64,000 bases of DNA from Dyella amyloliquefaciens (lineage in GTDB: Bacteria > Pseudomonadota > Gammaproteobacteria > Xanthomonadales > Rhodanobacteraceae), in the NCBI RefSeq assembly GCF_004296575.1, contig NZ_SAYT01000005.1, positions 372,001 through 436,000 on the forward strand. The letters are read 5' to 3'. The position numbers and the translations under genes are program-made. Below are positions 27,123-36,598 of the stretch, piece after piece; position 1 is the first letter of the stretch; each line of letters begins with the position of its first letter. The notes beneath the pieces were generated by a model. That model searched no databases, was not told where the DNA came from, and was given only the letters and a program-made list of their open reading frames with translations.

Positions 27123-28238
27123 GTGGACATTGGTTACTTCCTCAAGCTAATGGTTGACAAGGGCGCGTCGGATATGTTCCTGACGACGGGTGCCCCTGTG
27201 AACATCAAGGTCGAGGGCAAGCTCTACCCGCTGGGCAACACCGGCCTGCCGAGCGGCATGGTGAAGAAAATCGCCTACTCGCTGATGGACGAGGGCCAGG
27301 TACCGCAGTTCGAACGCGACCTGGAACTGAACATGGCACTGGCCGTGAAGGAAGCCGGCCGCTTCCGCATCAACGTGTTCAAGCAGCGCGGCGAAGTGGG
27401 CATGGTGATCCGTGCCATCAAGAGCGAAATTCCCAGCATCGACCAGCTCCAGCTGCCGACCATCTTCCGCGAGCTGATCATGGAGCCGCGCGGACTGATC
27501 CTGGTCGTGGGTGCGACCGGCTCGGGCAAATCGACCACGCTGGCCGCGATGATCGACCATCGCAACCAGAACTCCTCGGGCCATATCCTCACCATCGAGG
27601 ACCCGATCGAGTACCTGCACCGCCACAAGAAGTCGATCGTGAACCAGCGCGAAGTCGGCCTGGACACGCACAGCTATCACGAAGCCCTGCGCAACGCGAT
27701 GCGCGAAGCGCCCGACGTGATCATGATCGGCGAAATCCGCGATACCGACACCATGGAAGCGGCGATCGCGTTCTCCGAAACCGGGCACCTCTGTCTGGCG
27801 ACGCTGCATTCGAACAACGCCGACCAGACGCTGGAGCGCATCCTCAACTTCTTCCCGGAATCGGCGCACAAGAACGTGCTGATGAACCTTGCGCTCAACC
27901 TGCGCGCGGTGATCAGCCAGCGCCTGGTGATCGGCAAGGACGGTCGCCGCATTCCGGCGGTGGAAGTGCTGCTCAACACGCCACTGATCCGCGACATGAT
28001 CCGCCGCGGCCAGGTACACGACGTCAAGGAAGCGATGGACCGCAGCCTGCAGGAAGGCATGCAGACCTTCGACCAGTCGCTGTACCGGCTGTACAAGGAA
28101 GGTCGCGTGGAGCTCGACGAAGCGCTCAACAAGGCCGACTCGCGCGACGGCCTGGCGCTGAAGATCCGCCTGTCCGAAAGCGGTAATTCCCAATCGGCCG
28201 AACTGGTCGGCAGCGATCCCTACGGGCTCGGCTTCTGA
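27123..28238 (+). CDS. pilU: Type IV pilus retraction ATPase, PilU type
   Basis: 371 residues from a GTG start. Walker A GATGSGKST, Asp box EDPIEYLH, Walker B IMIGEIRD and His box HLCLATLHSNNA identify the PilT/PilU family. The N-terminal KGASDMFLTTG and extended C-terminus (NKADSRDGLALKIRLSESG) favour PilU over PilT. PilU assists PilT in pilus retraction. pilT itself is not in this window and would normally lie immediately upstream. Confidence 0.92.
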   Translation: MDIGYFLKLMVDKGASDMFLTTGAPVNIKVEGKLYPLGNTGLPSGMVKKIAYSLMDEGQVPQFERDLELNMALAVKEAGRFRINVFKQRGEVGMVIRAIKSEIPSIDQLQLPTIFRELIMEPRGLILVVGATGSGKSTTLAAMIDHRNQNSSGHILTIEDPIEYLHRHKKSIVNQREVGLDTHSYHEALRNAMREAPDVIMIGEIRDTDTMEAAIAFSETGHLCLATLHSNNADQTLERILNFFPESAHKNVLMNLALNLRAVISQRLVIGKDGRRIPAVEVLLNTPLIRDMIRRGQVHDVKEAMDRSLQEGMQTFDQSLYRLYKEGRVELDEALNKADSRDGLALKIRLSESGNSQSAELVGSDPYGLGF

Positions 28239-28242
28239 GTCC

Positions 28243-28626
28243 TCAGGCCGCGGGGCGCGTCACAGCGCCCCGCGCGCCGCGCACCCAGCCGATGCTCAGC
28301 ACCCAACGGGTGCCCTCTTCGATCATCGTTACGCTGTGCTCCTCCACATCCGGCCGGAACAACTTGATGCGCCGGCTGGCATGCATAGGGCGGGCGCAGA
28401 CGAAGTCACCGCCCTTCCGGGCCGGTCGCAGGATGATGTTCAGGCGATAGTGGCACCCCTGCTCCACACGATCAGTGTGTGGAGGCACCGAGGCGCCGGT
28501 CGGAAAGCGCAGCAAGTAGCAGTCGCACGGCAAGGGCCATAAGGTGCCGCCCAGCAGCAGCTTGTCGTAGCCGCTGCCCTGCCTGCCGCGCTGCCAGCGC
28601 CACAGGTTCCGCCAGAAGCCGGCCAT
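28243..28626 (-). CDS. 2OG-Fe(II) oxygenase-like protein
   Basis: 127 residues. The HxD iron site is PPHTDRV and the distal half is EEHSVTMIEEGTRWVLSIGW, giving the His and the Arg that would bind iron and 2-oxoglutarate. It is short for this superfamily. It begins six bases after the maleylacetoacetate-isomerase-like gene, on the same strand. Substrate unknown. Confidence 0.65.
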   Translation of the reverse strand: MAGFWRNLWRWQRGRQGSGYDKLLLGGTLWPLPCDCYLLRFPTGASVPPHTDRVEQGCHYRLNIILRPARKGGDFVCARPMHASRRIKLFRPDVEEHSVTMIEEGTRWVLSIGWVRGARGAVTRPAA

Positions 28627-28632
28627 TGGCGC

Positions 28633-29295
28633 TTACGTCGCCGGTGCGTCGGGTTGCGCTTCGGGAGCGGCGCGCTGGAAGGCCTCCAGTGCCTGGCAGG
28701 CGTCATAGATGCGCTGGATGGTCGGGTATTCATCCAGCGACAACTTCCAGCGGATGGCGTTGTAGAGCTGGGGCACAAGGCAGATGTCGGCCAGGGTCGG
28801 CGTATCGCCATGGCAGAAGCGGCCAGTCGCCACGTGGCCGGACAACATGGCTTCCAGCGCGCGCAGTCCCTCGTCGATCCAGTGCCGCGACCACACGCTC
28901 TTGGCGGATTCGTCCAGGCCCAGCCCGTTCACCAGGTACTGCAACACACGCAGGTTGCCCAACGGGTGCACGTCGCACCCCACCACCTGCGCCAGTGCCC
29001 GTACGCGCGCCCGGCCAACCGGATCGTCAGGCAACAGAGGAGGCGTGGGGTGCGTTTCGTCCAGGTACTCGACGATCGCCATGGACTGGGTGAGCACCCG
29101 CCCGTCGTCGACGAGGCAAGGCACCAGCTCCTGCGGGTTGAGCGCCTTGAAGTCGGGCGCATGCTGCTCCCCACCGTTGTTGACCAGGTGCACGGCGTGC
29201 GATTCGTACGTCAGGCCCTTGAGGTTCAGCGCAATGCGCACGCGATAGGCCGCGCTGGAGCGCCAATAGCCGTACAACACCCGATCCTGACCCAT
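28633..29295 (-). CDS. maiA: Maleylacetoacetate isomerase (zeta-class GST)
   Basis: 220 residues from the ATG at 29295, which has GAGGG seven bases upstream; the in-frame extension to 29406 is unlikely. The zeta-GST signature SSAAYRVRIALNLKG is present with the thioredoxin-fold N-terminus (NPQELVPCLVDDG, LTQSMAIVEYL) and an all-helical C-terminus. It isomerises maleylacetoacetate in tyrosine catabolism. The other homogentisate-pathway genes are not nearby, so a general GST role is possible. Confidence 0.85.
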   Translation of the reverse strand: MGQDRVLYGYWRSSAAYRVRIALNLKGLTYESHAVHLVNNGGEQHAPDFKALNPQELVPCLVDDGRVLTQSMAIVEYLDETHPTPPLLPDDPVGRARVRALAQVVGCDVHPLGNLRVLQYLVNGLGLDESAKSVWSRHWIDEGLRALEAMLSGHVATGRFCHGDTPTLADICLVPQLYNAIRWKLSLDEYPTIQRIYDACQALEAFQRAAPEAQPDAPAT

Positions 29296-29432
29296 GTCCA
29301 TGCCCTCGAAGGGAAACACCAGCCTCCTAGAATACCTGCCGCGTGGTTTGCATAGCCGGTGAGCGGGCGGGACAATACGTAGTTCGCGCCACCAGGCGCT
29401 CACCACGAATCCAAGCCATAGGGAGTTCCGCC

Positions 29433-30611
29433 GTGTCCGTTACCCGCATGAGCGATCTTGATCTGCGCGGCAAGCGCGTGCTGATCCGCGAAGACCTGAA
29501 CGTGCCGATCGAGAACGGCCACATCACCTCCACCCAGCGCCTGGACGCATCCCTGCCCACCATCAAGGCCGCCCGCGATGCCGGCGCCAAGGTGATGGTG
29601 CTGTCGCACCTGGGCCGCCCGAAGGAAGGCCAGTTCGATGCCGAGTCCTCGCTGGCGCCGGTCGCCAAGTGGCTGGGCGACAAGCTGGGTCAGCCGGTGC
29701 GACTGGTCGCCGACTACCTCGACGGCGTCGAAGTGGCCGACGGCGAAGTGGTGGTGCTCGAGAACTGCCGCATGAACGTCGGCGAAGGCAAGGACGACGA
29801 GGCGTTGTCCAAGAAGTACGCCGCGCTGTGCGACATCTTCGTGATGGATGCCTTCGGCACCGCGCACCGCGCACAGGCCTCCACCCATGGCGTGATCAAG
29901 TTCGCCCCGATCGCCGCCGCCGGCCCGCTGCTGTCGGCCGAGCTGGACGCACTGGGCAAGGCGCTGGAGCAGCCCGCTCATCCGCTGCTCGCCATCGTGG
30001 CCGGCTCCAAGGTCTCCACCAAGCTCACCCTGCTGGAGAACCTGATCGGCAAGGTGGACCAGCTGATCGTGGGCGGCGGCATCGCGAACACCTTCATCGC
30101 CGCCATGGGTTACTCGGTCGGCAACTCGCTGTACGAGCCGGACCTCCTCCCGGCCGCCAAGAAGGTCATCGCCGACGCCAAGCGCCGCAATGCTGACGTG
30201 CCGATTCCGGTCGACGTGGTGGTGGCGCCGGAGTTCTCCGCGCACGCACCGGCCACGGTGAAGCCGGTGGACCAGGTGAAGGATGGCGAGATGATCCTGG
30301 ACATCGGTCCCGAGACCGCCCGCCGCTATGCCGAGATGATCGCCAAGGCTGGCACCGTGGTGTGGAACGGCCCGGTCGGCGTGTTCGAGTTCGACGCCTT
30401 CGGCCATGGCACCGAGACGCTGGCCCGTGCGGTCGCCGCGTCGCCGGCCTTCTCCATCGCCGGTGGTGGTGACACGCTGGCGGCCGTGGACAAGTACGGT
30501 ATTGCCGACGAGGTGTCCTATATCTCCACCGGCGGTGGCGCCTTCCTCGAATTCCTCGAAGGCAAGGAACTCCCGGCCGTAGCGGCCCTCAAGGCACGCG
30601 CAGGCAAGTAA
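29433..30611 (+). CDS. pgk: Phosphoglycerate kinase
   Basis: 392 residues from a GTG with GGGAG seven bases upstream; the ATG at 29448 has no ribosome site. [25 protein letters not shown] and the ATP-binding GGGDTLAAV with [13 protein letters not shown] are PGK signatures. Glycolysis and gluconeogenesis. Its stop overlaps the next gene (TAATG). Confidence 0.97.
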   Translation: MSVTRMSDLDLRGKRVLIREDLNVPIENGHITSTQRLDASLPTIKAARDAGAKVMVLSHLGRPKEGQFDAESSLAPVAKWLGDKLGQPVRLVADYLDGVEVADGEVVVLENCRMNVGEGKDDEALSKKYAALCDIFVMDAFGTAHRAQASTHGVIKFAPIAAAGPLLSAELDALGKALEQPAHPLLAIVAGSKVSTKLTLLENLIGKVDQLIVGGGIANTFIAAMGYSVGNSLYEPDLLPAAKKVIADAKRRNADVPIPVDVVVAPEFSAHAPATVKPVDQVKDGEMILDIGPETARRYAEMIAKAGTVVWNGPVGVFEFDAFGHGTETLARAVAASPAFSIAGGGDTLAAVDKYGIADEVSYISTGGGAFLEFLEGKELPAVAALKARAGK

Positions 30612-31243
30612 TGCTCTGTCTGTTTGACCTCGATGGCACGCTGATCGATTCGGAAGTCGGCATCCTGGGCTGCGTCCGCCATGCGCTGACGCAGCTGGGC
30701 GTGGAACACCCGTCCGAAATGCGTCACTGGATCGGCCCGCCGCTGCGCCACAGCTTCGCGCCACTGCTGGACCATGACCACGACCGCATCGAGCTCGCGG
30801 TGGACTACTACCACGAGCGCTTCCACGCGATCGGCTGGCAGGAGCACACGGTGTATCCCGGCATCGAGACGATGATCGGCCGCCTGCAGTCGGCCGGCCA
30901 TACGCTAGCGGTGGTCACCAGCAAGCCGGAGCGGCATGCACGGCCGATCATCGAGCACCTGCCGTTCGGCGGTGCATTCAGCCGTCTATACGGGCCCGAC
31001 CCGTCGAGCCCGCATAGTGAAAAGGCATCGATGATCGCTGCCGCACTCGAGGACTTTGGCGCGAAGCCGGAAGAAACGGCCATGATCGGCGACCGCCACT
31101 TCGACATCGATGGCGCGGTGGCCAATCGCGTGCGTGGCCTGGGCGTGTTGTGGGGCTTCGGTAGCAAGGAAGAGCTGGAGAAGGCGGGAGCGCATGCGCT
31201 GGCGCGCGATCCCGAGCATCTGGCGGCGTTGCTGGCGGCGTAA
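30611..31243 (+). CDS. HAD-superfamily phosphatase, phosphoglycolate-phosphatase-like
   Basis: 210 residues. The nucleophile motif FDLDGTLIDSE at residues 5-15, TSKPE and MIGDRHFDIDGA mark a subfamily IA HAD hydrolase with a helical cap. Start overlaps the pgk stop, so it is translationally coupled. Phosphoglycolate or a related sugar phosphate is the likely substrate. Confidence 0.85.
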   Translation: MLCLFDLDGTLIDSEVGILGCVRHALTQLGVEHPSEMRHWIGPPLRHSFAPLLDHDHDRIELAVDYYHERFHAIGWQEHTVYPGIETMIGRLQSAGHTLAVVTSKPERHARPIIEHLPFGGAFSRLYGPDPSSPHSEKASMIAAALEDFGAKPEETAMIGDRHFDIDGAVANRVRGLGVLWGFGSKEELEKAGAHALARDPEHLAALLAA

Positions 31244-31254
31244 TGCCCGCCTTG

Positions 31255-31345
31255 CCACTGTAGGAGCGCACCCAGTGCGCGACCGCAGCGTCACGGCGTT
31301 ACCGCTCCGTAGGCTTTTCGCGCACTGGGTGCGCTCCTACAGTGG
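31255..31345. repeat. REP-like element: perfect 28-bp inverted repeat
   Basis: Arms at 31255-31282 and 31318-31345 are exact reverse complements (outer sequence CCACTGTAGGAGCGCACC...), with a 35-base centre. The GTAGGAGCGCACC core is of the intergenic REP type widespread in Pseudomonas and Xanthomonadales. Located in the 3' region between convergent genes. Confidence 0.85.
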
Positions 31346-31357
31346 AAACTGAGGCAT

Positions 31358-31390
31358 AAAAAAACGCCGCGATGATCGCGGCGTTTTTTT
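31358..31390. terminator. Bidirectional intrinsic terminator
   Basis: Stem CGCCGCG / CGCGGCG with a 5-base loop, extended by seven A-T pairs and ending in seven Ts on either strand. Lies between the convergent HAD phosphatase and transketolase genes. Confidence 0.92.
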
Positions 31391-31456
31391 GGGGCGCGAG
31401 GCGAGCACCCACCCCTCAGCCTGCCCTCTCCCCGGAGGGGAGAGGGAAAAAGCGCA

Positions 31457-33460
31457 TCAGCCGATCACGCGCTTCACCGCATCGACCACATGGGCGACGG
31501 TGAAACCGAAGTGCTCGAACAGCTGCGGCGCCGGCGCCGAGGCACCGAAGGTGGTCATGCCGATCACGTCGCCGTCCAGGCCGACGTACTTGCGCCAGAA
31601 GTCGGACGTCGCCGCTTCCACCGCCACGCGTGCACGGCACCAGCCCGGCAGGATCGCTTCGCGGTATTCCAGCGGCTGGGCGTCGAAAACTTCCGTGCAC
31701 GGCATCGAGACTACGCGCACCGGCACGTTCTGCTGCGCCAGCGTGCGGGCCGCTTCCATCGCCAGTTCCACTTCCGAACCGGTGGCGATCAGGATGGCCT
31801 TGAACTTGGTGTCCTGCGGATCGGACAGCACGTACGCGCCGCGGGCGATGTCGGCCACCTGCTGCGCGCTGCGCTGCTGCGGCTTGAGGTTCTGGCGCGA
31901 GAACACCAGGCACGCCGGGTTGCCCTTGCGCTCGATGGCGAGCTTCCAGGACATCGCCGATTCCACCGCGTCGCACGGACGCCACACGTGGTTGTTCGGG
32001 ATGTAGCGCAGCGAGGCCAGGTGCTCCACCGGCTGGTGGGTCGGGCCGTCTTCGCCCAGGCCGATCGAGTCGTGGGTGTAGACGTGGATGGCATGCGCGG
32101 GGATCAGCGCGCTCATGCGCACCGCGTTGCGGGCGTAATCGGAGAACACCAGGAAGGTCGCGTCATACGGGATGAAGCCGCCGTGCAGCGCCAGGCCGTT
32201 GGCGATCGCGCTCATGCCGAACTCGCGCACGCCGTAGTACACGTAGTTGCCCTTGGCGTCGTGGCCGTTACCGGCGTCGACGCTGCCCTTCCACTTGGTG
32301 AGGTTGGAGCCGGCGAGGTCGGCCGAACCGCCGATCAGTTCCGGCAGCAGCGGCGCGAACGCCTCGATGCTCATCTGCGAGGCCTTGCGCGACGCCACGT
32401 CCACGCCGTCCGCCTGCAGCTTGTCGACGAAGGCCTGCGACTTGGCCGCCCAATCAACCGGCAACTCACCGGACATGCGGCGGGTGAACTCGGCAGCGAG
32501 CTCCGGGAAAGCCGCGGAGTACTTGGCCACGGCATCGTGCCAGGCTTGCTCGCGCTCGGCGCCGGCCTTCTTGTGGTCCCAGCCGGCGTAGATCTCGGCA
32601 GGGATTTCGAACGGGCCATAGCGCCAGTCCAGCGCATCGCGCGTCGCGGCGACTTCGTCCTTGCCCAGCGCAGAGCCGTGGCTCTCTTCCTTGCCCTGCT
32701 TGTTCGGCGAACCGAAGCCGATGATGGTGCGGGCACAGATCAGGGTCGGCTTCTCGCTCTGCGAGGTCGCCGCGGCGATCGCCTGCTTGATCGCTTCGGG
32801 GTCGTGGCCGTCGACGCCGCGGATCACGTTCCAGCCATAGGCCTCGAAACGCTCCGGCGTGTTGTCGGTGAACCAGCCGTGGACTTCGCCGTCGATGGAG
32901 ATGCCGTTGTCGTCGTAGACCGCGACCAGCTTGCCCAGCTTCCAGGTGCCGGCCAGCGAGGCGACTTCGTGCGAGATGCCTTCCATCAGGCAGCCGTCAC
33001 CGAGGAACACCCAGGTGTGGTGGTTGATGATCTCGTGGCCCGGGCGGTTGAAGTGGTCGGCGAGCACCTTCTCTGCCAGCGCAAAGCCCACCGCATTGGC
33101 GAGACCCTGGCCCAGCGGACCCGTGGTGGTTTCCACGCCTGGGGTTTCGCTGGCTTCCGGATGGCCGGCGGTGCGGGAGTGCAGCTGGCGGAACTTCTTC
33201 AGCTGCTCCATCGGCAGGTCGTACCCGGTGAGGTGCAGCAGGGCGTACTGCAGCATCGAGCCGTGACCGTTGGAGAGCACGAAGCGATCACGGTTGAACC
33301 ACTTCGGGTTGCCCGGGTTGTGCTGGAGGAAATCGTTCCAAAGCACCTCGGCGATATCCGCCATGCCCATCGGCATGCCAGGGTGGCCGGAGTTGGCCTG
33401 TTGCACAGCGTCCATGGCGAGGGCGCGCACGGCATTGGCAAGTTCACGGCGGGTGGTCAT
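31457..33460 (-). CDS. tkt: Transketolase
   Basis: 667 residues from the ATG at 33460. [12 protein letters not shown], the TPP motif [31 protein letters not shown] and [18 protein letters not shown] are transketolase signatures. Non-oxidative pentose phosphate pathway. A 28-residue family of CT-rich repeats lies in its 3' flank (around 31428-31446, CCCTCTCCCC / GGGGAGAGGG). Confidence 0.96.
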   Translation of the reverse strand: MTTRRELANAVRALAMDAVQQANSGHPGMPMGMADIAEVLWNDFLQHNPGNPKWFNRDRFVLSNGHGSMLQYALLHLTGYDLPMEQLKKFRQLHSRTAGHPEASETPGVETTTGPLGQGLANAVGFALAEKVLADHFNRPGHEIINHHTWVFLGDGCLMEGISHEVASLAGTWKLGKLVAVYDDNGISIDGEVHGWFTDNTPERFEAYGWNVIRGVDGHDPEAIKQAIAAATSQSEKPTLICARTIIGFGSPNKQGKEESHGSALGKDEVAATRDALDWRYGPFEIPAEIYAGWDHKKAGAEREQAWHDAVAKYSAAFPELAAEFTRRMSGELPVDWAAKSQAFVDKLQADGVDVASRKASQMSIEAFAPLLPELIGGSADLAGSNLTKWKGSVDAGNGHDAKGNYVYYGVREFGMSAIANGLALHGGFIPYDATFLVFSDYARNAVRMSALIPAHAIHVYTHDSIGLGEDGPTHQPVEHLASLRYIPNNHVWRPCDAVESAMSWKLAIERKGNPACLVFSRQNLKPQQRSAQQVADIARGAYVLSDPQDTKFKAILIATGSEVELAMEAARTLAQQNVPVRVVSMPCTEVFDAQPLEYREAILPGWCRARVAVEAATSDFWRKYVGLDGDVIGMTTFGASAPAPQLFEHFGFTVAHVVDAVKRVIG

Positions 33461-33540
33461 TGAGAGGGCTCTCCGGGGGGACTGGCGGCTAAAAACGCAC
33501 ATTGTCGCCGATTGGCGGACCGCTGTCCCACGCCCAACAC

Positions 33541-33557
33541 CTTAATTTGTCCTTAAT
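33541..33557 (+). promoter_or_regulatory. Direct-repeat box CTTAAT-N5-CTTAAT before the first OMP gene
   Basis: Two CTTAAT hexamers with an 11-base period, the helical-turn spacing used by OmpR/PhoB-family regulators. The box ends 148 bases before the ATG of the gene at 33706. A possible -10 (TCTAAT at about 33599) lies some 40 bases downstream. The same box occurs before the second OMP gene. Confidence 0.6.
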
Positions 33558-33705
33558 TTTTGGGTAAGGGGTACGGAAACCCTTCAGGCTCCGACCGCTC
33601 TAATCCCCTAGCACCCAGGGAACAGGGTGCGACTGCGACCAGCCCTTCCCCCGGCCCGCAGCTCTTTCAGGGATCGATCCTAAAAAGATCATATGGAGTA
33701 CTCCC

Positions 33706-34338
33706 ATGAAAAAGACGCTACTTGCCATTGCCATGGCCACGACCGGCCTGATCGCCCTCCCCGCGTTCGCACAGGACGCCTCGTCGTCCACCACCGCCAA
33801 CGGCAACTATCAGCCGTACCAGCCGGTGGGCAGCGGCAACTGGTTCATCAACGGCAGCGTGGGCGAGGGCCATGTGGCTAATGGCCCCTACGACGACCAC
33901 CCGACCACCTACGGCCTCAACGGCGGCTACCGCTGGAAGGTGGGCCAGGACATGGGTCTGGGCGTTGAGGTCGGCTACAACGACCAGGGCAATTACAAGC
34001 TCAAGAACATCTTCAACAGCCAGCCCGTCAACCAGACCAGCGAGAAAAACGACCTTCGCGGCTGGACCGCCGGCGTGAACGGCAAGATCAATGTGTGGGA
34101 CGGCCTGTATGTGAGTGGCCGCGCCGGCATCTATGGCTGGAAGGGCCATGGCTACGACAACGACTCCCTCAACCGCCACCATCTCGACGACGTGAGCTGG
34201 TACGGCGGTGCGGGCCTGGGCTACGACTTCAACCAGCACTTCAGCCTCGGCCTGAGCTACGACTACTTCGACGCCAAGAAGCAGGGCGTGGACCTGTCCA
34301 CCGACACGGCTTCGCTCACGGCCGAATATCGCTTCTAA
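33706..34338 (+). CDS. Outer-membrane beta-barrel protein (Ax21/OmpA-barrel type)
   Basis: 210 residues. Signal peptide (MKKTLLAIAMATTGLIALPAFA, cleavage before QDA), then alternating aromatic strands (GWTAGVNGKINVWDGLYVSGRAG; GGAGLGYDFNQHFSLGLSYDYF) and a C-terminal YRF that matches the BAM assembly signal. This is an eight-strand-type barrel (PF13505-like), common in Xanthomonadales. GGAG lies upstream of the ATG. Paralogue of the next gene. Confidence 0.82.
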   Translation: MKKTLLAIAMATTGLIALPAFAQDASSSTTANGNYQPYQPVGSGNWFINGSVGEGHVANGPYDDHPTTYGLNGGYRWKVGQDMGLGVEVGYNDQGNYKLKNIFNSQPVNQTSEKNDLRGWTAGVNGKINVWDGLYVSGRAGIYGWKGHGYDNDSLNRHHLDDVSWYGGAGLGYDFNQHFSLGLSYDYFDAKKQGVDLSTDTASLTAEYRF

Positions 34339-34359
34339 TCAAGATGTTGCTAAACCACG

Positions 34360-34387
34360 CGGGCGCCCTCAAGAGGGCGCCCGTTTT
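34360..34387 (+). terminator. Intrinsic terminator after first OMP gene
   Basis: Ten-base-pair stem CGGGCGCCCT / AGGGCGCCCG with a 4-base loop, then TTTTGTT. About 20 bases past the stop. Confidence 0.88.
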
Positions 34388-34416
34388 GTTGTCCGCGACC
34401 TGAAGGCGGCCTCAAC

Positions 34417-34433
34417 CTTAATTTAATCTTAAT
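34417..34433 (+). promoter_or_regulatory. Direct-repeat box CTTAAT-N5-CTTAAT before the second OMP gene
   Basis: Same two hexamers and 11-base period as the box at 33541-33557. It ends 143 bases before the ATG at 34577, nearly the same spacing as upstream. Possible -10 TATCTA about 40 bases downstream. Confidence 0.6.
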
Positions 34434-34576
34434 AATGTACTAACCAGTGTTGAAATTCTCGAGGCAGGCCCTATCTAAGGGTCAGCACCGTCGGCACGAG
34501 GTGCCCAGCCGCGAACGACCGAACCCCCGGCGCCGTGGACTGGCCCAAATAAGACGAAGAATCGAGGAGTACCCCC

Positions 34577-35179
34577 ATGAAGAACACCATGCTCGCCCTT
34601 GCTTTCGCTGCCGCCGGTTTGGTGGCTGTTCCGGCCGCCTTTGCACAGGACGCCGGCCAGAACGCCCAGCAGGGCTGGTATGTCGGCGCCAACGCCGGCT
34701 ACGGTCAGGTCCAGAAGGGCCCTTATGACAACGGCGACTTCGCCGGTGCCGTGAAGGGTGGCTACCGTTTCGCGATCAATCCCGAGACGTCGCTCGGCGT
34801 CGAGGTGGGTTATGTCTACCTGGGCCGCGTCGATGCGCGCAGCCAGTACACCGCGGGCCTCGACGGCAACGGCAAGTCGAAGCTGCAGGGTGCCACCGCC
34901 GGCCTCGACCTGCGCTACAACTTCAGCCCGAAGTGGTACGGCGAAGTGCGTGGCGGTGCCTTCTTCGCCAAGGGCGAGGGCCTGACCAACGACAAGTTCA
35001 ACCCGCAGTCGGTGCGCTTCAACAGCACCAACTACTACGCCGGCGTGGGCGTGGGCTACAACGTCGCGCAGAACTGGAGCGTGGGCCTGAACTACGACTA
35101 CTACCAGGCCAGCGACAGCGACAAGAACATCCACCTGCCGACCAACGTGTACACCGTCAGCGCGGAATACCGCTTCTGA
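34577..35179 (+). CDS. Outer-membrane beta-barrel protein (tandem paralogue)
   Basis: 200 residues. Signal peptide to AFAQD, barrel strands with alternating aromatic/glycine pattern (GWYVGANAGYGQV; LGVEVGYVYLG; SVGLNYDYY) and a terminal EYRF. Same family as the preceding gene with shared start (conserved QKGPYDN/ANGPYDD) and end. GAGG before the ATG. Two separately terminated copies with matching upstream boxes suggest duplication followed by divergence. Confidence 0.82.
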   Translation: MKNTMLALAFAAAGLVAVPAAFAQDAGQNAQQGWYVGANAGYGQVQKGPYDNGDFAGAVKGGYRFAINPETSLGVEVGYVYLGRVDARSQYTAGLDGNGKSKLQGATAGLDLRYNFSPKWYGEVRGGAFFAKGEGLTNDKFNPQSVRFNSTNYYAGVGVGYNVAQNWSVGLNYDYYQASDSDKNIHLPTNVYTVSAEYRF

Positions 35180-35206
35180 TCGGGGTCTCCAGGAACAGGG
35201 CAACAA

Positions 35207-35234
35207 AAAACGGGCGCCGCGAGGCGCCCGTTTT
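35207..35234 (+). terminator. Intrinsic terminator after second OMP gene
   Basis: Stem AAAACGGGCGCC / GGCGCCCGTTTT with a GCGA loop, followed by CTTT. The GC core is close to that of the terminator after the first copy. Confidence 0.9.
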
Positions 35235-35271
35235 CTTTGGAACAAGGGAAACGCGACGCCAACTAGCTAGA

Positions 35272-35437
35272 CCCTTCTCCCTCCGGGAGAAGGTGCCGGT
35301 CCCACGGGGACTCCCTGTGGTCGCAACGGATGAGGGTGCGGGCGGAGCGTAATCCTAGAGGTGACGGCAAGACCGCACCCTCACCCCAACCCCTCTCTCC
35401 CACGGGGACTTCCTTCGGTCGCCGGTGGGAGAAGGGC
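35272..35437. repeat. Compound intergenic repeat
   Basis: Outer ends are inverted (CCCTTCTCCC ... GGGAGAAGGG; GAGGGTGCGG ... CCGCACCCTC), while two direct copies of CCCACGGGGACT followed by a CCT..GGTCGC end lie inside at 35301-35324 and 35399-35422. This mix of inverted and direct parts fits a pair of head-to-head REP-type units. Located between an OMP gene and the aldolase gene. Confidence 0.7.
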
Positions 35438-35448
35438 TTATCGGCTGC

Positions 35449-36456
35449 TTACTTCGCGTTCCACTGACCCAGCGCGGCGAGACCATTGTCCTTCGCGCGG
35501 GCGAAGACGGTCTTCTGCGCGTCGGCGTAGTTGGCCTTCATGTCCTTGGCCCACAGCTTGAGGGCAGCCTGCTGCATGGCGCGGCCGTAGGAGAACGACA
35601 GCGGCCACGGGTGCGGGCCCATGCGGTTCATGGCGTTGAGGTGAGCGGTCGACTGCTCGTCCGACTGGCCGCCCGAGAGGAACACGATACCCGGCAGCGT
35701 GGCCGGCACGGTGGTCTTGAGCACGCGCACGGTGGCTTCGGCGACTTCCTCGACCTCGGCCTGCTCGTCCGCATCCTTGCCCGGGATGACCATGCTGACC
35801 TTCAGGATGGTGCCTTCCAGCATCACGTTCTGCTCGTACAGCGCGTTGAACAGGCTGCGCAGCACGGCTTCGTGCACTTCGTAGCTGACTTCGATGCTGT
35901 GGTCGCCGTCCATGATCACTTCCGGCTCGACCATAGGCACCAGGCCGGCTTCCTGGCACAGCGCGGCGTAGCGGGCCAGCGCATGGCAGTTGGCTTCGAT
36001 CGCGGTGGAGGACGGGTTGTCCTCGGAGATGTTGATCACCGCGCGCCACTTGGCGAACTGGGCTCCCAGCTTCACGTATTCCTGCAGGCGCTCGCGCAGG
36101 CCGTCGAGGCCTTCGGTCACCACGTCGCCCGGATGGCCGGCCAGCGGCACCGGGCCCTTGTCGACCTTGATGCCCGGGATGATGCCGTTCTTCTTCATCA
36201 GCGTCGTGAACGGCACGCCGTCCTTGGTCGACTGGCGGATGGTTTCGTCGTACAGGATCGCGCCGGAGATGTGCTCGTTGAGGCCCGGCGTGGTGAGCAG
36301 CAGCTCACGGTAGGCACGGCGATTCTCTTCGGTGTTGTCGATGCCGACGGCCTCGAAACGCTTCTTGATGGTGTTGGTCGACTCGTCGATGGCGATGATG
36401 CCCTTGCCGGGCGCGACCATAGCGAGGGCAACGCTTTCGAGATCTTCGATGCTCAT
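35449..36456 (-). CDS. fba: Class I fructose-bisphosphate aldolase
   Basis: 335 residues. The animal/plant-like class I motifs are present: GKGIIAIDESTNTIKKRF, GIKVDKG, VEPEVIMDG, EGTILKVSMVIPG (Schiff-base lysine in LK) and FLSGGQSDEQ. Catalyses fructose-1,6-bisphosphate cleavage by a Schiff-base mechanism, metal-independent. Single gene on the minus strand. Confidence 0.95.
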   Translation of the reverse strand: MSIEDLESVALAMVAPGKGIIAIDESTNTIKKRFEAVGIDNTEENRRAYRELLLTTPGLNEHISGAILYDETIRQSTKDGVPFTTLMKKNGIIPGIKVDKGPVPLAGHPGDVVTEGLDGLRERLQEYVKLGAQFAKWRAVINISEDNPSSTAIEANCHALARYAALCQEAGLVPMVEPEVIMDGDHSIEVSYEVHEAVLRSLFNALYEQNVMLEGTILKVSMVIPGKDADEQAEVEEVAEATVRVLKTTVPATLPGIVFLSGGQSDEQSTAHLNAMNRMGPHPWPLSFSYGRAMQQAALKLWAKDMKANYADAQKTVFARAKDNGLAALGQWNAK

Positions 36457-36598
36457 GACAACTCCGGGTACTTAGGCGGTGTGGGCCGCACAAGGTGGAA
36501 GCCGCCCTGGCAGGGGCGGCTAGGCTTAAAGGCCCGCAAGTATATGGCATCTGGCCAAGAGGGGCCGGAGCGCCCCTGAGCGGCCGTGGCGACAAGGC

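Noticed and set aside
28250-28273. GC hairpin after pilU (GCGGGGCGC / GCGCCCCGC)
   Set aside because: It lacks a T tract and lies inside the coding end of the oxygenase-like gene, so it is not called as a terminator.
31490-33463. 657-codon plus-strand open frame opposite transketolase
   Set aside because: It mirrors a highly conserved gene in a GC-rich genome; the translation is low-complexity His/Arg/Val-rich with no family motif and no ribosome site. Codon-bias shadow.
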